A DNA stretch of 64,000 nucleotides from Aphidius gifuensis (GCF_014905175.1 NC_057790.1:19928469-19992468), one strand, 5' to 3'; counted from the stretch's first letter, positions 23,210 to 36,500 are shown. Program-made: numbers and translations. The notes: generated by a model from the sequence alone, not told the origin.

Positions 23210-26200
23210 TTATCGATTTGGATTATTAAGTTGTTGTGTAAATGCATGACTAAGTGCTAAAAATCTATGTTGTTGTCGTAAATTTTTAGCTCTAACATGT
23301 TCTGATGGTACTTCTTTGGTGTAATTACCAGGAAACCATCCTTTTTCATCACCAACAAGTTTTTCACCCTCATACCATCCATCTGGTAATTTTCTAAGTA
23401 CTTTAATAACTTCACCTGGTTGAAATGACAATTCATCTGGTTGATTTGGTGAATATGAATGTAATGTTACAACTTGAGGACAATCCCAAGTTTCATATAA
23501 TGTTTCACCAAGGAGATTTGATTTTGGTGGTGACATTGCATCAAGCCATCTTTCACGTTCAGTTTGATTATCACATGATAATATATATTCAACATGTTTA
23601 CCACAATGATTTTCTAGCAATGTCAATATCATACTATATTTACCAGTAAATTGTGTTTCATCTTGTACTTTTTCAAGTTCAATAAGACATCTTTTACATG
23701 CATCAATAACAATATAACAATCATTTGTTTTAATTTTTGTTATTAATATATAATCATTTAATAAAAATATATGTAATATTGTTTTTTGATATTTTTTACG
23801 AAATGTTAATACATAATCTGTTCCTGTTTTTGATAATATTGTTTTAACACAACCACTACGTACAAGATAACGACCAGTTAAATCAATTGGTATTATTTTA
23901 CTTGAATATTCAAGTTTTTTACTTAAATTTTCAATATCAACAATACGTCCAGTATTTCTAGCAGCTTCATTACAATCTCTAACAATTTTACCAAGTACAG
24001 CTAATACTTTTTCCCAATCTTCACGTTCTATATGATCTGTTGATAATTTTGATAATACAGCATCAGCTAAAAGTGGTAGTCTTGTTATTCTTTGTAATGG
24101 TAACATTAAAAATGAATGTAATGATAAACTTTGACATGCTGGATGTGATTCAATTTTCATAACATTATCAATAAATGTTGAATTTTTTTTAATTTTTAAA
24201 CTTTTTAATGTTGTATCAATGTATACTTGATTTGAACAATAATCAATATAATTTTTACAACATTTATCAGCATGTTGTAATATTATTTGTGGTAAACCAT
24301 TTAACATTATATCATTATTCCATATTTTTTCAAGTTCAGATAAAAAATTTTCCGATGCAATTAATACATTTGGTACTTGTCCAAATAATTTATCACGTTC
24401 ATGTGGTGATAAATCTTCATGTACTAATTTATGATTTATCATAAATTCAGTAACAAGTACACGTAAAGAATTTAAATATGATGCTTCAGATGTTATTATT
24501 TCAAATTTAGCTTCTTGAATTTTTTTTTCTTCTGGTGTTAGTTTATCTACAAGTAAAAAAATACATATAATAATTTATAAAACAATAAAATTTATTTATA
24601 ATAACTTACCAAGAATATCACTTTGTAAAACTTGACTTGTTTCACACCACAATGTACGATGTGCCAAAGTTCCCATGTCTAATGTTTGTGGTAATGATGT
24701 TGAATAATCATCCTCATCATCATCATCATCTTCATCATAATCATCAGAATTTATTTGAAACTCACCATGTACTTTTGCAGCAGCATAATATTGATACAAT
24801 GGTTCTTCCGCAAGCATATTATAATCATCTATATTATCATGAAAAAAAACCATAACAATAAACAACTTGAAAGTTAAAAAAAAAAATATAAATAAACAAA
24901 TTAAATTCATTGTTAAATAAATACTTTCACTTGTTAATATTAATAAAATTACCTGAACAACTCTCTTGATTTTTTCTCAATGAATTATTTTTCCATGAAC
25001 CAGATCTATTAAACCAATTATTACTCTCATAAATTTCTTCATTACTATAAAAATTATTATTTTTTAAATTTGTCATATCATCAACATAATCATTATCAAG
25101 ATAAAATTTTGATAATGATGATTTACTTGATAATGATCTTTGAAAATGTTTTTTTAAATTAAATACTTGACTTGTTTTTAATTTTATATTATCATTTATT
25201 GTATAATCATTTGTTATATTATCATTATCATTCATTGTTTTTTTTCTTATACGTCCAAGTGATACTTTTGTCATGCTCCATGTTCGTCTTAACATTTTCA
25301 TTCTTTTACCAAATGTTTCAGTTAAACTTGATTCACGTGGTGGTGGTAATGTCATTGGTTTAATTTCTAATGATGAATTATTTATATTATCATCATTGCT
25401 ATTATTATTAATTGTATCATCTATTTTTTCTTGTATTGAATTATCTGATTGTAATAATTCAATTTCAACAGTCTCATAATTTGAATCATCTGATGTATCT
25501 GTTGAAAAAAAAAAAGGATAAAAATAAAATAAAAAAATTTAAATTAAATTTATAAATATAATCAGCTATTATTATTATAAATCAAATAAAAACTAAAAAC
25601 ATTTTTAGAAAAATTAAAAATATAAATTAAATTTATAATAAACTTTATTCATTTTATTTTATTATTATTATAAAATAAAAAATAGAAAAACTACATTATT
25701 ATTTTTTAAATTTAAATAAATTATTATTGATTAATTTGATTTTTTTTTTTATAATCATTGTCGTTGAGACCTTCAAGTACGTAGCAAGATGTCTCTTGTG
25801 TATCCATTGATGCTTCATCATGCTCAAGTGTTCTCATTTGAACAAGACCATGTGTAAAATTATAACATGATTTATCATTTTTTATATTATCAAATGATGT
25901 ATAGCAAGATGATGATGTTGATGATTTATTTATTGTTGTTGTATCATCAGTTGTTGTTGTTGTTGTTGTTAAATCTCTCAATGATTCATCAGTACCATTT
26001 GCAGCAATTCCAACCAGAAGTATTGAGCCAGTACCAAGGCTGACAGCCACTTTAAAATCACATATTAACCTCAAGGTCAATCTCAAATATGATCTCACTG
26101 ATTTAAATAATTTTTTAAACTTTCTAATATATATATTAATAAATTAAAAAAATATATAAAAATCAACTTTTTAAAAATTGATTTTTTTAAAAGAAAATTT

Positions 26201-27247
26201 AAAGAAAGATATTTAAAAATTTATTTTAATCATTAATTAACTTTATGTTTATTTAAATATTATTATGTTTTTTTTATTTCTTATTTTGGTATAGATACCT
26301 TGAGTATTTGGCCTTCGAGACAGTGTCTTCAGATTTTGTCTCATTTTAAAATACACAATTAACTAAATATATTTCGATCCTTTCGAATATTTCGATTACT
26401 ACTTTATCTCTTTTTTACCACTTTGATTATTTTTTTATTTTATGTAAATTTAATAAACACACATAATTTAAATGATTATTTATTGACTTATATATTTTAA
26501 TAATTTTTAAAATTAACTTTTGGCCGATGCCGTTGCCGGCTCGTCCGTGACTGAGAGTGAGAACCAGAAAACGAATGCGCAATATGCGCTTTCACCTTGC
26601 GTTGTGAGCCAACCAGTATCCAACTTTGAACACCATTTTATCCATGAAATTTTTTTTTATATTCATTTTTTATTATATACTTCACAATATCACTGTATAA
26701 AATGCATTTACTATACTTGCTGGATGGCTTCCTTTTTTTTTTTCTTTTTGACATCCTTAAATTGCTTTTTTTTTCTTTCTTTCTCAATATTTTTAAATAA
26801 CACATTTTATTTCTCTAGAAATTTTATTTCAAGTATCTTCATTTCTCATTGTTACATAAACAAATGATACAAGCTTTAACAAAAAACTATCATTTTTTTT
26901 TTTTCTTTTTATATTTGATAGAAATTTTCTTGTCACAATGAATGGTTTTTTTTCTTCTTTTAAGATATTTTTTATGTTACTGATGGTAACACTTGTTGAG
27001 TGATGAAATTCATGTTAATTAATATGATTGTTTGAAGATATAATTTATATGTTTGCTAAATTTATTTATATTTATTATTTCGATGTAAAAAACTTTTACT
27101 TTGGGATGATACCGTGTGATTTCAATGCGAATATAATTGTGTTTTACGCATTGGTGAACTTTTTACTTCCTTCATATGTACATATTATAATTGTCGATAA
27201 TTATCTATGACCATATTTATAAATAAAATATACATGATTTTTTAATG

Positions 27248-27278
<31 letters not shown>

Positions 27279-30140
27279 CAACTCTTATCATTTTCGATGT
27301 ATTTTAAATTATTCACATATGAAAAAAACGTTTAATAAATAATTACAATTAAAATTTTTCGTTATTTATATTGTCAAATTAAAAACAATAGTATTTACCA
27401 ATTTTTTTGTTTAAAGAATAACATTTTTTTTAAAAAACACGTAAATGCATTTGTTGTTATGCTCGAGTAAACTACAAACGTGATTTGTATTTAAATTTTT
27501 AAAAATACGTGCGATGATTATGATGATGAGGAGTCTTAACAATTTAATAAAATTTAAATATATACTTTCAAATTTTTTGCTCACCAGATATTGTTGATCG
27601 ACGAATTATTGATTTTCCAGAACGTACTGAATTTTTTCTTGATCCTTTTGATTTTAATAAATTACGATTTTTTCTTGTTCTTCGATTTTTTTTTTTAAAC
27701 TGAGTATTTAAACTATCGTGTTTTCCACTGTTAAAAATAATTAAATTAAATTATTTATTCCATAAATTATATATTAAAAATATTTAAATAAAAATTATTT
27801 ACCCATTTGGTGAATGATTTTTTGATAAATCATCATTTGAATCATCAACATCTTCCCAATCAGAGTCATTTGCATAAATGGAATTAATTTCTTCAGATAT
27901 AAAACTACCACCAGCATAAATTGAATTAACTCTTGATTCAATTTTCACTGAATTATTATTATAAATAATATCATCATAAATTGGATCATTATCATCAATT
28001 ATTGTTGAATAATTATTGTTATTATTATTTGTTATTATTTCATTATCATCAGGAAAATTAAAATCTTTTAATGATATATTATTATTTGATTCTCGTTTAT
28101 TTAAAATTATATTTTTTTCATCAATTTGAATTTTATTTGATAATGTTTTTTCGTTTTGTTCACTTGGTGTCATTACATCATCATAAACTTCAAATTCATC
28201 GTCAGTATAATCAATGGTAGATGATGATATCCTTCCAATTGTGGATGACAATGCAATGTCATCATAAACGTCATCCTAACAGAAAACAAAAATACAATGA
28301 TATTATTTATTTTTTTTTTTTTACTTAATTATATAATAATATTTTGAATATTTAATTGAGGTCAGTCAGTCAATTATTTAGCTTGAATAAAATGAAAAAA
28401 AAAATAATTAATTAATAAATTAATAAGCAATATAATACTTAAATAAATAATTAATTTTTTATTTTTAAACTTACATTTATTTGAAAATTTTCAACATCAT
28501 CATAATTTTCTAAATCATCATTTTTTTTAACATTATTATTTTTTTTTAATGTATCTGATTCTTTTTGTAAATGAGTCCATAAAAAACTTTGATTTAGCTT
28601 TGATTGTTGTAATGAATTGTTGTAATTATCATCATTAATAATAATAATTTTTTTATCAATATTATTTTCATTTTTATTAATTGTTATTTTATATTTTTCA
28701 AGAAATGATGGCTTTATTGAATTATCATTATTTTCTTTATTTAAATTATTATTTTTTGTATAAATAATTTCTGCAATTGATGAGATTGAATTTTTTCGAT
28801 CAATTGTATCAATAGTACGTATTTTTTTAATAATTTTTTTTGGTTTTTTTTTTGGTTCTGATGTGTTGAATACATTTGTAAATCCCCAATTTGGTTGAGT
28901 TTTAAAATTACTACAAGTTGTTTGTTCTTTAATTTGATTATTTGGAGATTCAATTTTATTTAAAATATTTATATTAAAATTTTTTTCATCTTGTAAAATG
29001 TCAATGGCCTCTTTATTAGCATGATTGTCAACAACATCATTTAAATTTACTGGCACTCCTTTTTCTTTTTCATATTTTATTTCTTTATTTTTACCACCTG
29101 TTTCTTTATTTTTTTCACAAACGTCGTTTTCCTTTATCACATTTTCTACAGTTATATTAGAATTTTTATGTTCTTCAATGTATTCCTATTAAACAAAGAA
29201 AAAAATATTATTTATTATATTAATAAATATATAAATAAATAAAGTTGAATTTTAAGTTTTATTTTTAACATTAATTTCTAATCAGTTTTAAATCATACGT
29301 GTTAATCAAACTAAAAAACAAAAATATTTCTCATAATTTAACGACAAACAAAGATTATTAAACAATTAAAAAAAAAAATACATATTATAAAATGAAATAA
29401 AAAGAAAAAAAAAAGAAACTTTGAAGGCAAACATTACAATAGAGCTTGTTTTATTTGATGCAATTATTATTATTATTTTTTAATTGTTTATATAAACATT
29501 GTCGAATAAAATTTTCAGTGTCTTTTGAATAATTAACCATTGAAAACCTTGAAATGTTTGTCATGTGTGAAAGCATCCAATTAAAATTATTATTTTATTT
29601 ATTTATATTAATCTACAATTGTAATGTTGCTAAGAAAAAGAAAAAAAAAATTTATTTATCTTTTAATTAGAAAATAAACAAAATAAATAAATATAAAATT
29701 TAAAAGTAATTATTTTATTTATTATTTAAATAATAATTTCAAGTTAAAAAAAATATAAAAAATAATAAAATAATAATAAAAGCTACATACTATTAAGATA
29801 AAAAATTTTTTCTTTTTGTTTTGTTATTTTTAGATTTTTAAAGTCATAGTTTAATTTAAAAAAAAAAAACCAAAATGATAAATATGATAAAAATAAATTT
29901 TGTTTTTTTTTTTACTTTTGATATTTGTGTTGACTGATCTTGATTATCATCACGTTCATTGATGGAAATTACTTTTTCAATTTCAATATCAGTTGGTACT
30001 AATTGAAGTGATAACTTTGTTTTTTTTAATGCTAAACCTTCAAATTTATCAGAATTATTTTTATGAAGAAAACTTTTATTACAAATTTTATTATTCATCA
30101 CCATATTTTTTATATCAATATTTTCATTATCATCAAACAT
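23210..30140 (-). CDS. Exn: Ephexin-type Rho guanine nucleotide exchange factor (DH-PH-SH3)
   Basis: Activates Rho-family GTPases downstream of Eph receptors; in flies it acts in synaptic homeostasis. Seven exons, all in phase: 30140-29916, 29185-28475, 28275-27803, 27727-27585, 25498-24953, 24828-24610 and 24546-23210, giving about 1217 aa. The last exon holds the DH domain (about 785-965, beginning AKFEIITSEASYLNSLRVL), PH domain (about 980-1105) and SH3 domain (about 1128-1185; VVTLHSYSPNQPDELSFQPG, then DGWYEGEK and GWFPGNYTKEV), the order of the Ephexin/NGEF subfamily. The first about 770 residues are low-complexity, Asn/Asp/Lys-rich and probably disordered. Exon 3 has repeated tyrosine motifs VYDDIA, VYDDVM and IYDDII, plausible phosphorylation sites. 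Exon 5 contains a basic RMKMLRRTWSMTK segment. A second promoter and first exon lie in intron 4 (separate entries). Confidence 0.9.
25771..26097 (-). CDS. Exn: Possible optional exon of Ephexin
   Basis: An open frame follows the acceptor AAATCAG at 26098-26100 and keeps phase 1 to a possible donor GAAG|GTCTCA at 25770. That makes it a symmetrical 327-nt (109-codon) cassette between exon 4 or the alternative first exon and exon 5. It encodes VRSYLRLTLRLICDF, a short hydrophobic stretch (VSLGTGSILLVGIAA), a Thr run, and a Ser/Cys/Asp-rich region. The donor is weak. If unused, the frame stays open to a stop at 25724. No ATG lies near its start, so it is not a first exon. Confidence 0.4.
26299..26344 (-). 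CDS. Exn: Alternative first coding exon of Ephexin
   Basis: In intron 4 an ATG at 26344 opens MRQNLKTLSRRPNTQ and ends in phase 1 at the donor AAG|GTATCT. Phase 1 is exactly what is needed to join exon 5 (acceptor at 25498) or the optional exon at 26097. It would give a short isoform without the roughly 690-residue low-complexity N-terminus. The GC-richer segment just upstream (about 26520-26640) would be its promoter. The fly and vertebrate genes are known to have isoforms, but this exon itself is inferred from sequence. Confidence 0.55.
26510..26650 (-). promoter_or_regulatory. Probable internal (second) promoter of Ephexin
   Basis: A sharply GC-richer segment (GCCGATGCCGTTGCCGGC on the plus strand near 26524) lies in the middle of intron 4. 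It has an initiator-like TCAGTC on the minus strand at about 26548-26553 and sits about 200 bp upstream of the alternative first exon. Confidence 0.4.
27222..27278 (+). other. AATAAA followed by a 26-A tract in Ephexin intron 4
   Basis: Plus-strand AATAAA at 27222-27227 is followed 25 nt later by a pure run of 26 A (27253-27278). This is the layout of a reverse-transcribed mRNA 3' end, or of a genomic A-tract next to a polyadenylation signal. No target-site duplication was found. Confidence 0.5.
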
Positions 30141-32522
30141 TTTTTATATTAGGTTTTTTTTTATATTATATAAAAAAAAATAATACACTCGTATACAAAT
30201 TTGTAAATTAATTAATCATTTGTCATGATCAATACAAATATAACCTCACATTTGCAGCATCACTGGACCACTTGTTAAAAAAATATTTAAAAATGAAAAC
30301 ATCGACCACTTTTTAATAATCATCATCATCCTTTGCACATGTTAAAATAAAGTGTATAAAAAAAAATCACAAGGCTCACTTTTTTTAGTCAAATAAACAT
30401 CCATTAATTTTAATACGTCACAAATTATTATCACTGACATATTATCAGTAAATATTTGTTGTTATCGATATATTGAATATCGAAAAAATTGAAAAAACTT
30501 TAACACACACATTTTTTTAAATTACCCATATTTTTTTACTCCAAAATACACAAAAATATTTACTCGAAATAATAAAAATACCAATATTTTTTTTTCATTT
30601 ACATTTAAATTTAATTAGTATTAAAAAAAAATTTCCCGCGTAAAAAAAAACATTATAAATTGATAAAAAAAATTTTAAAATTTAAAAAAAATAAATTTAA
30701 TTCTAAAGGTAATTGGAAAGTTTTTGGAGAAAATCCAAATGGAAAAAAAAAAAGAAATTTATTTTGAAATGAAGCAAAAATATAAATTTATATAATTTAA
30801 GTAAATGTTTTCCTTGCTTGGTACTGACTGACACGAGACACGTGTATTCAGTGAATTTATATTACTGACAAAATGTACCACGACAATATTTTTTTTTTAT
30901 ATTTTTATATTGTGATCGGTAGTACTCGGATATATTCGTTTGACGTGCACGATTGGCTATCACAATCGCGGGCAATCGCGGTCTCTAGAGATTGGAATTC
31001 AACCGTTATGTGTATTTTATTTTATTTATTTTTATTTATCTGTTTTAAATATTATCACATTTATTGTAATATATTTTTTTTGACTTATCATCTTTTAACA
31101 TAACAGCTTCTTTGTTACATGACCCGATTTAAATTCAAAAAAAAAAATTTAATTAACAATTAAAAAATTAATAACAAATATTTATCTAATTTATACATTC
31201 ACTTTTTTTTTTTTTTAGTCTTTATATTCCACTTTTTATACACACCTTAAAAATATTATATAATTTTACAAATAATTTTTTATTCGAAAAAAAAAAAAAA
31301 TAAATCTAATTTATTGTTAAATACAAAAATTCATTTGAATAAATTGTTAGTTATAAAACAAAATTATTAAGTTAAAAAAATTTATAATAAAAGAATGATT
31401 GTATTATTTTTTAAAGCTAATGATTTTCGTTTATGACTAATATTTGTTTTTTTATTTTTATTAATGAACTTGTGGGGAAAGTAGTGGAATAAATAAAAAT
31501 AAATATAGTATATATCTATAAACGATATGAGTCATCTTGGAATTTCTCAATTGACGTAAAAGGGATTCAGGTGATGTAGAAAATAATATCGTATATACGA
31601 CGAGAAAAAGAAAGATGTAAAGTGAACAGACAGGATACAAGGATATGTGTTTAAACTGACCACACGAGTTTGTATATATACTGACCGGGGATTCCAATCA
31701 TATGACCTGGGTCCATTGGCCTCCATACTTTTGCTTCTTTCTTATTTTTCTTAACTCGTCAAAATATTGAAGATCCGGATGGCAAAAATAAAAACATGTC
31801 AATTTGTAAATCCTTAGAAGCCAATTATCATTTAGTTATTGTTTTTTTTTTCTTTCTTTTTAATTTTCAAGATGAATAATCGAATTTTATCACGTAAATG
31901 GTTCTGTATTTTCTGCAGCTCGTTGTTGAAAGAAAATTCGCTATAAAAATCTATATGAAAATAGAGAAAAACCAATTATAAAATTGTGTTTGTTTAATAA
32001 AAAAATCATTCGAAAAATACAAATAAGAATTTCTTAAAAATTTAGACGAAATCGAAATTAATAAAATTAATCACTGACTGTTGGTAAATGAGAAAGTCAT
32101 TTAGGATTAGTGCTGATATTTCTATAGTATCAATATATCGACACAAAAATATCTAGTATTGATAAAACTTCAAGTCAATCAGTCGAGCGATTACCGGAAA
32201 AAAAAATGATATAACATCAAAGTATATATGTCAATGTCTCCATTAAAAAGTATCATTTGTTTTTTTTTTTTTTTCATAATACTCTGATAACGACACTTGA
32301 ATTTTAGATAATAAAAAAAATTAAATAACAAATATTTACGTGTGTTAAATTTACGTAAGCGACAATTAAATATTGCTATCTCCCCTTCTAGGTATATGTT
32401 CTCGGACTTTGACTGTCGACATTATAAAAATAATTAAATAAATGTTTAAAAAACTGCTGACACCAGTTTATCGTCAGACATCGTATCATAAACATTTATA
32501 TATATTAAAAAATTTATAAAAA
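30141..32522. other. Divergent promoter region between Ephexin and the acyl-CoA-binding protein
   Basis: Holds the long-isoform Ephexin promoter (minus; GC-richer patch with ACACGTGT and CAATCGCGGGCAATCGCGG at about 30830-31010) and the promoter of the plus-strand acyl-CoA-binding protein gene. The latter has an initiator-like TCAGACA at about 32474-32480, with TTTAAAAA about 30 nt upstream. ORFs at 30873 and 31461 have no family features and are not called. Confidence 0.4.
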
Positions 32523-33158
32523 ATGGGCATTGATCAGGTATTATACAAATCAAATAATATAATTTAATTAATAGTAGGAAAATTATATATTTTTGTTAAT
32601 TTTAAATTATTTAATGGATAAATTATTATTCAAGTGATTATTGCAAGTCATGATATAATTTTTTGGTGTCATGGCATTGATTTACGTTTTGAATTATTTA
32701 ATTTAATAAATAATTTTTATATTTTTCAGGATTTTGATAAAGCTGCTGAAGATGTTAAAGATTTAACCAAGAGACCAAGTGATGAGGAATTATTGGAACT
32801 TTATGCACTTTTTAAACAAGCAACAGTTGGTGATGTTACTGGTTGTAAGTTTAATAATATTTAACATTAACTATTTATATTTTATAAAAAGATATATCGA
32901 AAAAATATAAATTAGTAGGTCAGTCGATTTTTCTATATCGAAATAATTTATAGATAAAATAGAGATTATAATTTTGGGTGTTATTACATCGAAAATATAA
33001 ATTTGTAATTTAATTCTTTTACAGCTCGTCCAGGTATGCTTGATTTGAAAGGTAAAGCCAAATTCGACAAGTGGTCTACTAAAAAAGGAACCTCCAAGGA
33101 AGATGCTAAAAAAGCGTACATTGCTCATGCAAATACAATTATTCAAAAATACAAATAA
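32523..33158 (+). CDS. Acbp: Acyl-CoA-binding protein (ACBP)
   Basis: Small cytosolic protein that binds and buffers long-chain acyl-CoA esters for lipid metabolism. Three exons (32523-32537, 32730-32844, 33025-33158) join in phase to give 87 aa, the usual ACBP length. The protein is the four-helix ACBP fold from end to end: start MGIDQDFDKAAEDVKDL, the signature region LYALFKQATVGDVTG, the PGMLDLKGKAKFDKW motif that contacts the acyl-CoA headgroup, and the final helix EDAKKAYIAHANTIIQKYK. The conserved Tyr/Lys pairs of the ligand site are present. The tiny first coding exon of five codons is plausible because the phase and donor (CAG|GTATTA) fit. AATAAA-type signals follow at about 33227. 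The 123-bp tandem array begins about 430 bp after its stop. Confidence 0.95.
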
Positions 33159-33586
33159 TTATTGGAAATTATTTAGATATATCACTGGTGTGTGTTTTAT
33201 TTTATTTTTTATTTTTTATTTAATTGAATAAATAAAAATTATGAAACATTGAAACTTGTTATCCTTGAACTTTTTTTTGTTTTATTGATCATCTTTTATG
33301 TATTAATTAAATTTAGAAAAAAATAAAAAATACTAATTATAAAAAAAATTAATAGTGAATGAAATTATGAACGAAATGTTTGAAGATCAACTTTTTTTTT
33401 TATCATTATTTACTTTATATTTCCCCGGTAATTTCATGATACGAAAAATTAATTTTCTATCGAGAAAATATAACAGGCAAAGAAGTATTTCGAGTTTTTA
33501 AAATTTTACCTTCTTTTTTTAAAAATTCCATATTGATTAAAATTATTTTTAAAAAATTGAAAAAAAAAAAATAGAATTCTGAACAG
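33159..33586. other. ACBP 3' flank and degenerate edge of the array
   Basis: Contains the ACBP 3'UTR (AATAAATAAA near 33227). Near 33470-33500 there is a degenerate remnant of the array unit (AACAG, then CAAAGAAGTATTTC, with the intervening part deleted). No ORF with family features is seen. Confidence 0.5.
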
Positions 33587-36500
33587 GATAAAAGAATGGG
33601 CAAAGAGGTATTTCATATAATGTAGAGCTTACCTCTTGTAAATTATAACTCCCTAATTAATTTGTTATTTTTATTTTTTTTTTTTTGAAAAAAATATGCT
33701 ATTTTAACAGGAACATAGAACTAGCAAAGAGGTATTTCATATAATTTATAACTTACTCCTTCTATGTTATAATTCCCTAATTAATTTGTTATTTTTATTT
33801 TTTTCTTTGAAAATAATATGCTTTTTTAACAGGAACATAGAACTAGCAAGGAGGTATTCCATATAATTTATAACTTACTTCTTCTATATTATAATTTCCT
33901 AATTAATTTCAAGTTTTTATTTTTTTTTTTTGAAAAAAATATGCTCTTTTAACAGGATTATAGAACTAGCAAAGAGGTATTTCATATATTTTAAGGCCTA
34001 CTCCTTCTATGTTATAATTTCTAATTTTTTTTTTATTTTGTACAAATAGTCTATATTATACTTCTTCTATATTATAATTCCCTAATTAATTTGTTATTTT
34101 TATTTTTTTCTTTGAAAATAATATGCTATTTTAACAGGAACATAGAACTAGCAAGGAGGTATTTCATATAATTTATGATTTACTTCTTCTATATTATAAT
34201 TCCTTTATTAATTTTAAATTTTTATTTTTTTATTTTGAAAAAAATATGCTATTTTAACAGGAACATAGAACTAGCAAAGAGGTATTTCATATATTTTAGG
34301 GCCTACTTCTTCTATGTTATAATTCCCTAATTAATTTGTTATTTTTATTTTTTTTTTTTGAAAAAAATATGCTATTTTAACAGGAACATAGAACTAGCAA
34401 AGAGGTATTTCATATATTTTAGGGCCTACTTCTTCTATGTTATAGTTTCCTAATTAATTTGTTATTTTTTTTTTTTTTTTCTTAAATAATATGCTATTTT
34501 AACAGGAACATAGAACTAGCAAGTTATTTCATATATTTTAGGGCCTACTTCTTCTATGTTATAATTCCCTAATTAATTTGTTATTTATATTTTTTTTTTT
34601 TTTTAAAAATATGCTATTTTAACAGGAACATAGAACTAGCAAGGAGGTATTTCATATAATTTATAACTTACTTCTTCTATGTTATAATTCCCTAATTAAT
34701 TTGTTATTTTTATTTTTTTCTTTGAAAATAATATGCTATTTTAACAGGAACATAGAACTAGCAAGGAGGTATTTCATATAATTTATAACTTACTCCTTCT
34801 ATGTTATAATTCCCTAATTAATTTGTTATTTTTATTTTTTTCTTTGAAAATAATATGCTTTTTTAACAGGAACAAATTTAACTAGGGGTATTTCATATAA
34901 TTTATAACTTCTTCTATATTATAATTCCTAATTAATTTGTTATTTTTATTTTTTTTTTTTAATATGCTATTTTAACAGGAACATAGAACTAGCAAGGAGG
35001 TATTTCATATAATTTATGATTTACTTCTTCTATATTATAATTCCTTTATTAATTTTAAATTTTTATTTTTTTATTTTGAAAAAAATATGCTATTTTAACA
35101 GGAACATAGAACTAGCAAAGAGGTATTTCATATATTTTAGGGCCTACTTCTTCTATGTTATAATTCCCTAATTAATTTGTTATTTTTATTTTTTTTTTTT
35201 GAAAAAAATATCCTTTTTAACAGGAACATAGAACTAGCAAGGAGGTATTTTATATAATTTATAACTTACTTCTTCTATATTATAATTCCCTAATTAATTT
35301 GAAATTTTTATTTTTTTTTTTTGAAAATAATATGCTATTTTAACAGGAACATAGAACTAGCAAGGAGGTATTTCATATAATTTATGATTTACTTCTTCTA
35401 TATTATAATTCCTTAATTAATTTTAAATTTTTATTTTTTTATTTTGAAAAAAATATGCTATTTTAACAGGAACATAGAACTAGCAAAGAGGTATTTCATA
35501 TATTTTAGGGCCTACTTCTTCTATGTTATAATTCCCTAATTAATTTGTTATTTTTATTTTTTTATTTTGAAAAAAATATGCTATTTTAACAGGAACATAG
35601 AACTAGCAAAGAGGTATTTCATATATTTTAGGGCCTACTTCTTCTATGTTATAATTCCCTAATTAATTTTAAATTTTTATTTTTTTATTTTGAAAAAAAT
35701 ATGCTATTTTAACAGGAACATAGAACTAGCAAAGAGGTATTTCATATATTTTAGGGCCTACTTCTTCTATGTTATAATTCCCTAATTAATTTGTTATTTA
35801 TATTTTTTTTTTTTTTTAAAAATATGCTATTTTAACAGGAACATAGAACTAGCAAAGAGGTATTTCATATAATTTATAAATTACTTCTCCTATATTATAA
35901 TTCCCTAATTAATTTCAAATTTTTATTTTTTTTTTTTTAAAAAAATATGCTATTTTAACAGGAACATAGAACTAGCAAGGAGGTATTTCATATAATTTAT
36001 AACTTACTCCTTCTATGTTATAATTCCCTAATTAATTTGAAATTTTTTTTTTTTTTTTTTGAAAATAATATGCTATTTTAACAGGAACATAGAACTAGCA
36101 AGGAGGTATTTCATATAATTTATAACTAACTCCTTCTATGTTATAATTCCCTAATTAATTTGTTATTTTTTTTTTTTTTTTTTTTAAAAAATATGCTATT
36201 TTAACAGGAACATAGAACTAGCAAAGAGGTATTTCATATATTTTAGGGCCTACTCCTTCTATATTATAATTCCCTAATTAATTTCAAAATTTTTATTTTT
36301 TTTTTTTTAAAAAAATATGCTATTTTAACAGGAACATAGAACTAGCAAGGAGGTATTTCATATAATTTATAAATTACTTCTCCTATATTATAATTCCCTA
36401 ATTAATTTCAAATTTTTATTTTTTTTTTTTTAAAAAAATATGCTATTTTAACAGGAACATAGAACTAGCAAGGAGGTATTTCATATAATTTATGATTTAC

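Noticed and set aside
26520..26867. Plus-strand ORF beginning ADAVAGSSVTESENQ
   Set aside because: It begins at TTG, not ATG, and soon turns into T-tract-derived Phe/Ile/Tyr sequence; the GC-rich start is better explained as promoter DNA or a retrocopy.
30873..31103. Plus-strand ORF starting MYHDN
   Set aside because: Mostly poly-T-derived Phe/Ile/Tyr codons; it overlaps the likely Ephexin promoter and has no family features.
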